Below the pieces are notes generated by a model. It saw only the letters and a list, made by a program, of their open reading frames with translations. It was not told where the DNA came from and ran no database searches. Positions 1 to 10,520 of a DNA stretch of 64,000 nt are shown in pieces. The stretch lies in the NCBI GenBank assembly GCA_013397845.1, contig VZTG01008661.1, positions 2,044,683 through 2,108,682 of the forward strand, written 5' to 3'. Source of the DNA: Melanocharis versteri. Its lineage: Eukaryota > Chordata > Aves > Passeriformes > Melanocharitidae. The position numbers and the translations under genes are program-made. How positions within the stretch are numbered: position 1 is the stretch's first letter; every line of letters begins with the position of its first letter.

Positions 1-194
1 AGTCTCTTTAGCAAACGTGTGTGTTCTGGATCTAGCCAATAGCCCTGGTGTAGAGTCAGCTAAGGTCCAATGACCTTTCTGTAATTCTGAAAATAAAACC
101 CTACTGTATGTAAATAATAAAGAAGCATTTCTATCTAGTCACTCCTGAGTTCGCTTCTCTCCTTCCTCCCCGGGTCGTGTCCCTACCGACGACA
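1..194 (+). mobile_element. 3' part of an endogenous-retrovirus LTR (R/U5 end)
   Basis: The window opens inside what looks like an LTR. Two AATAAA signals lie at 92-97 and 116-121. About 70 bases of U5-like, CpG-containing, pyrimidine-rich sequence follow, ending in CTACCGACGACA at 194, which fits the usual CA terminus. The next bases (ATGAGC) do not start with the TGG of a primer-binding site. This is therefore more likely a solo LTR or a 3' LTR than a 5' LTR. The 5' boundary and target-site duplication lie outside the window. Resemblance to avian ERV LTRs is from memory. Confidence 0.5.
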
Positions 195-1332
195 ATGAGC
201 TATTTCACATCAACAGTTTTCAACATTTTAGAGGCAGATGAATAAAACTGTTTGGAATTCAAACAGTTATGAATTCTAAAGATGTCTACCTCAGCAGGGA
301 GCTGAGCTGAATTTCTGTGTATCAAAAGCAGTAACAGAGCAGTCTCATTCCTATCTTGCCATGTATTTAAAGTAGTCCTATGAGACACACAGGTTTAATC
401 TTGGAGGCCAAACACGATTAACCATGGTACATTTATGGTTACAAATGTACTGACATTTGTGCTACAGAACTTTTTTAGGCGCTGCTGCTGAACAGATTAT
501 GAATTGAAATTCAGGAACACGGAGTCCCTACACAGATTTTTTTATGGCATTTGACTTATTACATTTCAGCTAATCAGTGTTTTCCATACCATTTAAATTA
601 CCATAAAAATTGTTTTTCATTCATTCATTTATTAGGACAATGCCTTCTGAATGTCAGATTGACCAAAAGCCACCTCCTTATTCATTTAGGTTTACATACA
701 CACATTGTCTAGTAGTCTGTTTTGGAAACCAGACTACCATTCCATTACCTTGTATTAAAATACAGTCGGAAAAGATAATTTCTATCTCAAAGAGAAGACA
801 GCTGGAAGTACCAACTCACACTACTTGAAATCTAACATATTTTTTAAGAAATCTCTAACCTCAGGATTTAAGTTATATGATTTCTAAATTGTGAATCTGG
901 AAGGATGGCTGGGGGTAAAATTAGAGGAAACTGAGAAGTTATTTTCACATCATAACAGAAATTATAATGGTACAGAAATTATGTGGTAAAATACTGTTTC
1001 TACTCCCTGGGTGGAATGTGTCTGGCACACTGGAAACCTATCCCAGGATGATTCCCCACACCCACAATCTGCATCCATGGCACCTACTAAGGGAGATGGA
1101 ACTGAGGTGGAGCAGAGTGGAGACACCACGACCAGGCTCTGCTGAAATCCTTGGAGGGAGGGGAACTCAATGGCACTTTGCAGCTGAAAAACCACACAGC
1201 ACCTGTCAGCCAGGGGAGAGAGGAGGAGATGTCCTGCTGCTGAGTCAACAGCTGTGGTGAAATCACTCTCCACAGATGGACTTGGTTCATTATAACGTAA
1301 CTATAATATTAATACACACCTCCATCCCAAAG
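195..1332. other. Non-coding sequence; possibly ERV-related from about 960
   Basis: No gene is seen. The stretch from 195 to about 960 is ordinary AT-rich unique-looking DNA. From about 960 to 1332 the base composition becomes more GC-rich and both strands are open for about 100 codons. It leads directly into the duplicated LTR-bearing unit, so it may be more of the same retroviral element. I cannot identify any retroviral protein motif in it. Confidence 0.35.
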
Positions 1333-1867
1333 GTACCCCCTGCAAGGCACAGCCACTCCTCACTGGGTGTGTGCTCTAGATTTTATTGACTGTATCTTTC
1401 AAAGAGAAGCAAGAGAGTTTTATACCAATCAGTAACAAAGGTATGCATGACTAGAGTCACACAAGCTCCAGCTTAACACAAAGAAATAGCATAAATATAA
1501 GTGGAGAATGGGGAGAATTTAGGGAAGACTCCATTGTTACTGCTGGGATCTGTCTTCTCCGCCATAAGGGACACTTATTACAGCTTGTCTGTGTGTTGCT
1601 TTGAATATTTTTTTGCCATCAGATACTGTCACTGACTATCCTCAAGCCTTAACCTGTCATAATTTTATATTAATAAATTGTTATTCCATGAACTGTTGGT
1701 GTGAGTCCTTCACAGTTGCTGGCAGAGGGGAACATACTCAAATGAAAAGAAAAACCACTGAGAGGTAAAGTTGAAGGGACCTGCTGAGGGGTCTCCCTTA
1801 CACTGTTGGGGTGTGTTCCTGAACAGGTCAGTTGAGCCACCCTCCCCTTCAGCAGGACTGTTCAGTG
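1333..1867 (+). repeat. Tandem duplication copy 1, carrying an LTR 3' end
   Basis: This 535-base unit is repeated at 1869-2403 with an offset of 536. I found one mismatch (A at 1753, G at 2289). The unit looks LTR-derived. A polyadenylation signal AATAAA lies at 1672-1677. About 37 bases later the sequence GAGTCCTTCACA ends at 1714, as expected for an LTR 3' terminus. The remaining 150 bases would then be internal or flanking sequence. No clean primer-binding site is obvious. The family is unassigned. Confidence 0.8.
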
Positions 1868-1868
1868 N
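1868..1868. other. Single-base assembly gap (N) at the duplication junction
   Basis: The only unknown base here sits exactly between the two duplicated copies, which suggests an assembly join rather than a random miscall. Confidence 0.95.
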
Positions 1869-2403
1869 GTACCCCCTGCAAGGCACAGCCACTCCTCACT
1901 GGGTGTGTGCTCTAGATTTTATTGACTGTATCTTTCAAAGAGAAGCAAGAGAGTTTTATACCAATCAGTAACAAAGGTATGCATGACTAGAGTCACACAA
2001 GCTCCAGCTTAACACAAAGAAATAGCATAAATATAAGTGGAGAATGGGGAGAATTTAGGGAAGACTCCATTGTTACTGCTGGGATCTGTCTTCTCCGCCA
2101 TAAGGGACACTTATTACAGCTTGTCTGTGTGTTGCTTTGAATATTTTTTTGCCATCAGATACTGTCACTGACTATCCTCAAGCCTTAACCTGTCATAATT
2201 TTATATTAATAAATTGTTATTCCATGAACTGTTGGTGTGAGTCCTTCACAGTTGCTGGCAGAGGGGAACATACTCAAATGAAAAGAAAGACCACTGAGAG
2301 GTAAAGTTGAAGGGACCTGCTGAGGGGTCTCCCTTACACTGTTGGGGTGTGTTCCTGAACAGGTCAGTTGAGCCACCCTCCCCTTCAGCAGGACTGTTCA
2401 GTG
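1869..2403 (+). repeat. Tandem duplication copy 2, carrying an LTR 3' end
   Basis: Second copy of the unit at 1333-1867. It has the same polyadenylation signal (2208-2213) and the same LTR-like end at 2250. It continues into about 115 bases of GC-richer sequence (to about 2520) that the first copy lacks, so copy 2 retains the original downstream flank. Near-identity means a very recent event or an assembly artefact. Confidence 0.8.
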
Positions 2404-2520
2404 AAGGGTCCCCACGATGGGACACTGACAGACTGGTCAGGCACAAGGGTCTCAGCTTTCCTGGGGTGCTGACAGACAAATCAAACACTACAGGTCGAAG
2501 TAACCGCCTCTTTTCATGAG

Positions 2521-5500
2521 ACAGTGAGTACAGTGCATTTCAGTAAAAGTGAGAAGAAAAGATTCAGTAGTCTTGAATTGGCTTCTTCATATGATTCAAA
2601 CTCCTGTTACTTCTTGACTGGATTTTAGAACTTGATGCTCCATGCAGACCAAAAAGATATAAGAATATATTCTAATTCATGCTGCTACAGGGATCTTACT
2701 TTTAGCTTTATTTTTGTTGAGTCTTGCCTGTCAGCCTAAATGTGGGGATAATAGACCATGTTGACCAAAACGTGCTAGGTATTTGAGCAAGGAGAAGTTC
2801 TGATGACTGTGATGTGAAGTGGGACTCCATTGCAGAAGATCAGTCAATGTCTGAGACAAAACATCTTTTGGGGACAGTTGTTAGGGAATTCTGGCTATAA
2901 GAACAAATAAAACAGCACAGATGCTGGGAGAAATATGATGATTGTGTGCCTCTATTACTCAGGAAAGTGGCTTTATTTTGGTAATAGAAAAGCTGGGGTT
3001 TGTTGTCGGGAAACAAACAAGTTTATGAATACGTGCAAACCTGAGGTGACAAAGAGCAAATTCTGTTGTCATATTGCACTGCAGACTCAATCTAAACAAG
3101 GCAGGTGATGACAAAGTGCAAATAGGGGAAGATAAGGAAACAAAGCAATACTATTAGCATGAAAATGGTGGGGTAAATGTACTTGCAATGTTATTTCTGT
3201 CAAGTTTTTGTAAATATGAGAGAGAAGAGGCATTTAGGGAATATGTGTATTGTTTTCATGGTGAACTAGAAATTCCACCTGAACGTAAAGACTGGGAAAG
3301 TTACCTTGAAAATTCAACTAGTAGGGAATGTTGATATGAAAAGCACAGTGCGGACTTGATAAAAACTTGGGGAAAGCTAAGTAATTACATGAACAAGTGA
3401 TACTCATGAAATGTAAACCCAGCAAGGGGATTTATGATAAAGCTTTGAATTTACCCTAGTTTTCTAGCTCTGTACTTTCTGTACATACAATAAGGAGAAT
3501 GTATGCATGTGTACAACACTGTTGATTAGGTCATAACATATATTTTTTTAAGTTTACTATTTTTACTGATTCTGAAGTTTATGCCTGTTATATCACATAA
3601 TTTCCTGTTATAAACACAGACTCCTTGAGTGGTCAGGAGTTGGAAATTGGAAATTTTGTAAAAGCAATGTTTTGTCAGTGGTGTAAATTTAATAAACTAG
3701 AGTCTAGAGATTTTCTCTTGTAGAGGTAAGACACAATGAATTGAATACTGAATATCAAATCTCCCAGTTATGCAAAACAATAATTTGGATTATGCCTGAA
3801 TCAAAGCAAATGCTTTCAAAATTGACAGTAGCTGACAGCATTCATATCTCAGTTTTGGTATTTGTGGGTGGGTTTTGTTTGGTTTTTGTTTTTGTTTTTG
3901 TTTTTGTTTTTGTTTTTGTTTTTGTTTTTTAGAAAGGACTAAGCAGTGAAAAAAAGAGAAGAACAAAATGTCACAGAAAAACATGATATAAAATTCTATC
4001 TAATAACACATCCTGGAAGTTCCTGAGGTCCAGCCAAGCTTTTTCTGCCAAATTCTGGAAAAGGAACAACGATGAAGATCAAAAGTCAAGGATCAAGTCA
4101 AACTCTCTTTTTTTTTCAGTTTTAAGAAAGCAACACCATCTATGAGGGTGTGAGGTTTGAGTGTTTATGGGGAAAGCACATTTAAAAACATCCTTTTTGG
4201 ACAGATTTGAGAAATTTGTCTTCACATTAGATACTTGATTCTTCTGCGCTAAAGTTTTTTCAGAAAGTGCTATTTTGTCTAAATGTAAATCTTACCATCT
4301 TACAATCACTGTCTAGTGTTTGTTAAATGAAGAGGACAAATAAGAAAAACAAACAATGTGCGGTAACAATAAGAGGAAACATTTAACTGGAGTCACTCAG
4401 TACTCAGATTGCTCTGCATACTGTAGCAAAGTCAAGCTGTGATTATCACCTGTTTGGGTGATTTAGCTTCACTAGCAAAATCAGCAAATTGTTTTGATGC
4501 TTTGTGCTTTTCTGTTTTTGATAAAGTAAAGAGAAGTACTACAGTAATATCGTGTGTGCTTTGCTAAGCACATATTTCATCTTAGTTATGCACCTTTTAC
4601 CTGTTTATTTGGATGAAGAAAATGAGCTCCAAAGATGCTACTTTTTCTCATTAAACCAAAGGATCCCTAATGTAGAATTCAAGTCTTGGTTCGTTAAGTG
4701 TCACTGCCACCAGGATCCCTTGTAGGGCAAGCTGCTACAGAATGCAAGTGAAATGTTACAGCACTTATTCTACATTTTCTCATTCTAGACAAATTTGCAT
4801 TAACTGACAAAGGACTTTGTTAAGAATTCCTCATCTACTAAAATACTATATTTTTTAAAGGTAGCTGTACTTCACCAACTGCATTTGAATAAAGAGAATT
4901 TTTCCCTGGGATTCTTGGATGTAGCAAATGTCAGTCTCTGTGCATTCTGAGGAGGTTTTGTCCAAGTTCACAGGTGCCAGGTTTGCATGAACATTTTTGA
5001 CATCAAAAATGTACTTAAAAGGACTGAAATTTTCACTTGTCAACAGGTTCTGAGTTCTGAAGTATCACAAGGCTCTCAGAGAAAGCAGAAAACCTTGTGA
5101 AAATATGGAAATGCGTGACTACAATGACACTGAAATATTAGTGTCATTATAGACAGTGTACTGTGTGTTGCCTTTCAAACAGATTTTATGTAAAGTGAGA
5201 GAACTTAATGTGCTTGTTTAGATGACCTTGGAAAAGGTGTTTCTGAACCTTAACTGGATACACATACTAGTCTGCAACTTCTAAAGTGAATAGGTAAAGT
5301 AGGTCCAGAAATATCAACACTACATGGTCAATTTTTGAGAATTGTCTATTTTTATTTTCTTTAAGCACATACAGGAGGATTGTAAAACAAAAATAAGTAA
5401 TTTTTATTGCTTTCAAATAAAGCACTCTGGGTACCCTTTTGCATATTTTTTAAGTTCAAGAATAAAGGAATTTTTGAAATCTTGCTTCTTGTAGACTTGA

Positions 5501-6623
5501 CAGCAAAAAAAGAATATGGCACATTTATAACAAAAAAAAAAAAGTATTATTGATGCTCAGGACAATAGGGCCTTGAAGAGGAGGAAAGAAAAGGCAACCC
5601 ACTGATTTAACAGCTCAATACATTTTTCATCCAGAAAAAAATACTTCCCTTGCTCTTTATATCAAGTATTTTATACGTGTATGTAAAATAAGCTATTAAC
5701 AGGGCTGGCTTATTTCCTTTGAATGCAAGACTAACCCCTTCAGACTATACATTTGTGTTCTAATCAGCTGATTAGAATTGCAGGCATTAACCCCTCATTG
5801 GAAGCAGTGGAAGGGAGGAGGGGATCATGTCCAACCTTCCCTCTTGAGTCAGTTCTTGAGATTTAGAAACGATAGCAGAGAAGATGAACTCAAGGGAATC
5901 AATAAACAAAGATTATTTGTTTTTGTATTTTCAGATATATTCCTCCTAGTTTTGCTTTTGTCTAGTTCTGCTTTAAATATCATAACCGGGACTACTAAAC
6001 TGTGTCAACTGTATAAATGTTGGTAAATTAAACAGGGCATGTGCACAGGTTTGAGCATTGGTAGATTCATCTGAGCTGTAAGTTTGTCAGCATGGTTCTT
6101 GATGGGATTTTAACTGCTGCTAGACATGGCTCAAGCCCATGGGGATAGCATGGATCATGGACCATTCTCACAAAGTAATTTAAATTTTATTAGTTTGATA
6201 CTCAGAGGTGAGGTGAGAAAGTTAAGCTGTGAGAAACAAGCAGTTGATGAGCCAAAATGAGTTGAAATGTGTTGAAATTAATTTTTAAATGTATTCTGGA
6301 CACTAGGAAACCTTGGAAGTCTTGGTTTTATTCCACTTCTCCCAGACTTAAGTCATATTTGTTCTTTATTACACATCTCTGACTCTTCAGACATCCTGGA
6401 TTCCTTATTTTATTAGGAAAAGGTTATAATGGGGATACAGAAAAACAAGTCTCCAGAGGCAGATGGTGACGTAGATAACATTAGAAAAGTGGGGTCTGGT
6501 TGTGTTATTGTGAAGAATAATTTTAGACAATAATATCTGCTTTGTTTTGTATACTTTTCCCTTTTAAAATTAAGAAAGAGAACTGAAAGTATCCAGCTGA
6601 TACTTACTATCAAAGAAAAACTT
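2521..6623. other. Unique-looking AT-rich non-coding DNA
   Basis: No gene, RNA gene or recognisable transposon is seen. It holds a GTTTTT microsatellite (3882-3930), a short poly-A run near 5531 and a perfect 9-bp inverted repeat at 5123-5148. Open frames are short and without family features. Confidence 0.6.
3882..3930 (+). repeat. (GTTTTT)n microsatellite
   Basis: About eight consecutive GTTTTT hexamers, the last with an extra T. It explains the Phe/Val-rich and Lys/Gln-rich open frames on the two strands here. Confidence 0.95.
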
Positions 6624-6790
6624 TGTTTGGAAAGGGCCTTTAAAGGTTATGTGGTCCAAGCCGCTGATGAGAGCAGTGCCAAATTTACAGTTAGATCAAG
6701 CTTCAAACTCAGATTGGGTGGCCCAGGGGATTGTGAAATTGAGTTTTGAATATCGCTGCGGATGGACACCTCTACAAAAGCTGCTCTTCC
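6624..6790 (-). mobile_element. Degraded CR1 LINE 3' fragment
   Basis: On the plus strand, the phrase GGAAAGGGCCTTTAAAGG followed by TTATGTGGTCCAAG is the reverse complement of the common CR1 3' region (TTGGACCA..ACCTTTAAAGGCCCTTTCC). Downstream similarity (TTAGATCAAGCTTCAAACTC) follows the order expected for an antisense CR1, but with many substitutions. The copy is old and truncated at both ends. Confidence 0.6.
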
Positions 6791-9045
6791 TCTTTTTTCC
6801 TCTAAAACAAGTGTTTGAGAAGTGCCCAGAGTGTTCTACAGGACCACAGTGAGCTTCTGAAGAAAAGACTGCGGCCATTTGGGTTATTGCCATTGAGGCC
6901 ACAACACTCTCTGCCTGAAGAGAACTATTATGATATTCTGAAACTTCCAGACAAAGTACTGCTTGTCTTGTTTTGGCTGTGATAGACAAAGACCACAAGA
7001 GCGGGAAGGTTTACACAAAGAGAGCATCAAGTAGATCACCTGGTGTATGTGGGGGAAACAAAAAAAAGATGCAAATCCAAAAATGTTTCTTATAGTTTTG
7101 CTGAACTCAAGAACACCCACTTTCACTAATATGGGAATATGTCAGCTAATAAGTGTGTTCTGTTAAAGATGAAAGCATAGAAGAAAAACTTAACTGTGAA
7201 AGTCTCATAAAAACCAGCAGCTATTTAAAAATAAATCAAAATAAAATCCAAACAAAAAAAGTAGTCATAAGTCCAATATCTTATAACCTAAAAAACTGTA
7301 TGAGCTTTATCAAGTAAGAAGCCTCCACATTTAGAAATGTGCAAGTTTTCCAGTGTACCTTCAATGTCCTACCAGGAGCACACTTCAGAAATGACACTAT
7401 CTGAAATTGAAATACATCATGGCACAGAAAAAATGATTGATGTCCTGTGCATTTTCAGGTTTTTAATAGTTAAAGACTGAATCTATACTTTATAGAATAA
7501 ATCTGAATGATTCATCCCTTATGAAAACATCACATGAACTCCTGCAGAGCTCTATGAACGACTCAGTAAAGGGTGAACTGAATTTTACAAAGCTGTTACA
7601 TTTCAGATACACTTTTTCTGTGTGTGTCCTATATGTATAAATTAGAAAAAAATCTTCATATAAACTGCAGATCAGCTAAAATGATGTATTTCTGTTTTTT
7701 CTCAAATATTTCTAAGAAATGTTTTGAGCTTTGTTCCTACTTATAAACTCTTACAGGCCAGTGAAATGAAGCCTAGCTGACAGCTTTGTTGATAACATCA
7801 ACAGGGAAACAGGGATGTACCCACACCAGTCATCAGTAACAAATTCCAGTTGGTTCAGTTAAGCTCAAAGAGTAACCATATATTATATTTTCACTTAACC
7901 ATTTACCTATTTATTTTATGTTGTTTTTTTCTTCCCCTGTATTGAGAAGCAAAATTAATAGGAGTTTTCTTCCCAATGTCATCCAGTACCCAAATCTTCC
8001 CTCTCTGGTAGGCTTTTCTCATAATATATACTTTGACCCAAATTTTTATTTGGATCCCAATGGATGAATTCAAGTTAATGCAATTTAAATCAGTTTTGTC
8101 TTGACTACATATTTTCTTGAAATTATGCAGACTTTTGAGTCACAAACTATAAGTGATGGAAGATTTACCTACAACCCTTAGTATCTCAAAATGTGCAACA
8201 TCTTATTTCCATATGTTCTGGAACTGGCAGACCAAATCCTGACATTAATGATATCATTCTGTCAGAAGAAAAGACTAAGCCAAGGCTCATTAACAAGTTT
8301 TTAAATGCTAACCCAATTCCTTCCAAAAAACCCCCTCTGAATTTGTGAGAACTTTCCAATGTGCGGCATTTCTGCATTCAAATGAAAGGCTGACTTAGCA
8401 ATAGAACAACCAAATTGGTTGGAAAAAAGTAGGACAGATGAAAACATTGCCTTTTTGGCTGCACTGTTGTCCTTTTGTCATCTTTAAAAAGAAAAATAAA
8501 AAATAAGCAAACTGATCCTGTCTTTAACAGAAAAGCAAATTGTATTTTACCCTATTTTTCTTGATTGTTAATTGAATTTTTAAAAATACAGCAAAGTGAT
8601 AAAATTTATATTAATATTTTCTAGGCAAATAACCCCATAACTGGATAACCCCACTTGTCTGAATGGTGATATAGTTTTGGAGTGACTGTGCTGTTCAGTG
8701 TTGTGAAGTCACTCTGTCACTTTGGAGGTTGAAAAGTAATTTCAAGGGATACTTCCAGAGACTGAGAGGAGAAAAAAACCCAGTTTGATGCAGGGAAATT
8801 AGTCAGTAGCGACAAGGGAGGGCTAAATGCTAGACAGGTAACTTGTGTTACTCACAGTGCTGATGTCCACATTAGAGGTAGTCCTGAGAGTCTCCAGGGA
8901 AGATCTTTGTCTCATCTGGTCTAGATGTCTACTTTTTAAAGAGATGAATCGTATTTTGACTTATCAATCTCTTTGAAATAGCTGTTGTTATTTACAAGTT
9001 TAATATGACTTAAAGGACTCAGTGGGACAATGCCAACATGAAACT
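6791..9045. other. Unique-looking AT-rich non-coding DNA
   Basis: No gene or repeat is recognised. Open frames are short. Nothing else is seen beyond short A/T runs. Confidence 0.6.
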
Positions 9046-9193
9046 GTGGGTGCCCCACCCATGGCCGTGTTCAAGGCCAGGTTGAATGGGGCTTCAAGAA
9101 CCTGGTCTACTGGAAGGTGTCCCAGTCCATGGAAGAGGGATTGGAACAAGATAATCTTTAAGGTCCATTCCCACCCAAAACATTCTATGATCT
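9046..9193 (+). mobile_element. CR1 LINE 3' end, 5'-truncated
   Basis: The block reads in the order of avian CR1 3' regions. TGCCCCACCC is followed by GTGTTCAAGGCCAGGTTGAATGGGGCTT, then CTGGTCTACTGGAAGGTGTCCC, and finally CTTTAAGGTCCATTCCCACCC and CATTCTATGAT. It contains none of the open reading frame, as is usual for CR1 insertions that stop reverse transcription early. Substitutions are moderate. Confidence 0.9.
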
Positions 9194-9454
9194 CTCCAGG
9201 TAGGTATCAGACCCGTAACTTATGTTGTATCTGCCACCTGTGAAAGGATGTTTTCAGTCCTGTAAAACTCCATGAACAGCAAATAAGAGTTGACATTAAT
9301 ATGCAGATAACTGAATCAAGTACTTTGAGTAAGGATGTGATCTAGTTAACTAAGTATGTCTCCAGGTGATTTTGTGTTACCTAGTGTAATTTACCCTGCC
9401 TCCAGCTCCCATTTGAGAAACACATGGATTTCTTGGGACAACAAAGTGATGAAG

Positions 9455-9880
9455 CATGTCACCAAGAAGGGTGATGAAGCAGTGAAGGGTCTAGAGAACA
9501 TACCTTATGAAGAGCAGCTGAAAGAACTGGGATTGTGTAGTCTGGAGGAAAGGAGACTCAGGAGACACCTTATCACTCCCTACAGCTACCTGAAGGGTGG
9601 TTGTAGCAAGATGTGAATCTTTCTTTCCAAGTACGATGAGAGGAAACAGGCTCAAGTTGTGCCAGGGGAAGTTTAGATTGGATATTAGGAAAAAGTTCTT
9701 CACTGAGAAGGTTGTCAAGCATTGAAACAGGATGCCCAGGGAGGTGGTTAAGTCACCACCCGGGGAGGTATTTAAAAGATGGGCCATGGTTTAGTGCTGG
9801 GCTAGCATGGAAATACTGGGTTAATGGTTGGGATCAGTGATCTTCAGGGTCTTTTCCAACCTAAATAACTTTATGATTCT
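9455..9880 (+). mobile_element. CR1 LINE 3' fragment (second, different subfamily)
   Basis: This copy covers more of the CR1 3' end than its neighbour. It includes the end of ORF2 (CTTATGAAGAGCAGCTGAAAGAACTGGG, then CTGGAGGAAAGGAGACTCAGGAG) and the untranslated tail (GATTGGATATTAGGAAAAAG, TGCCCAGGGAGGTGGTTAAGTCACC, GTCTTTTCCAACC, TTATGATTCT). Its tail differs from the copy 260 bases upstream, so the two are independent insertions rather than one split element. Confidence 0.93.
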
Positions 9881-10098
9881 TAGAAGTAGCTTGACAAATC
9901 TGCCAGCCCTTTGTGTACATTTGTGTATATGTAACAAATGATGCAATCCACAAAGTAAAATGAACACCAGTTATTTCAAAAAGTTTTTCTTTTCTTTTTC
10001 ACTGAAGGGATATTGCTCTAGCATGACAGTCAATATACACATTCTATTCATACTCCCCTCATTTCCTTTGGAAGTCATAAGAGGTTTTTATAAATTAC

Positions 10099-10520
10099 TG
10101 TGCTTAGCTGTTCTTAGCTGAGTTTAGTTGTCCTTGTATCACCTGGTTCAAGATTTTCTAGAAGTGTGTACTGACTATTTAAGTTGGAAGGGGCTGTGCC
10201 TGTGTGATCCCTCTCTCCCTCTTCTGCTTGAGCAAGAGCCGCCAGTGATCATCACGATGGCTGCACCTGGCTTACAGATAACACAAGGGTTAAGGGCCAG
10301 CTTGGTCAGCAGCTAAGGGCTCGTTGAGCATGTTACAACCCAAAATAAGTCAATCATCTTACTCAATAAACAGTGGCCAGCACAGGGCCCCTTGAGCTCC
10401 CTTGCATGGCAGTGTTTTGCACACTGGGATCTCCCCTCGGGCAGAGAGGCCTCTCCAGTCACCCCTTGAAGATGAGCAGTTCCTTGCTGTGGTACATTCA
10501 GAGTAAGTGCCCAATAGCAC
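10099..10520 (+). mobile_element. Possible old LTR, uncertain
   Basis: A TATA-like CTATTTAAG lies at about 10167 and a CAATAAACAGTGG signal near 10363. GC-richer sequence follows with phrases such as GTTTTGCACACTGGGATC, resembling R/U5 sequence. No TG...CA boundaries with a matching target-site duplication were found, so the limits are guesses. It could also be an unrelated unique sequence. Confidence 0.25.

Noticed and set aside
1710..2519. Open frames with the shared peptide EGSPLHCWGVFLNRSVEPP
   Set aside because: The repetition comes from the tandem DNA duplication of LTR-linked sequence, not from two related proteins.
9356..9787. Open frames of 86 and 98 codons
   Set aside because: They lie in and around a CR1 3' end on both strands and are remnants or shadows of the element.
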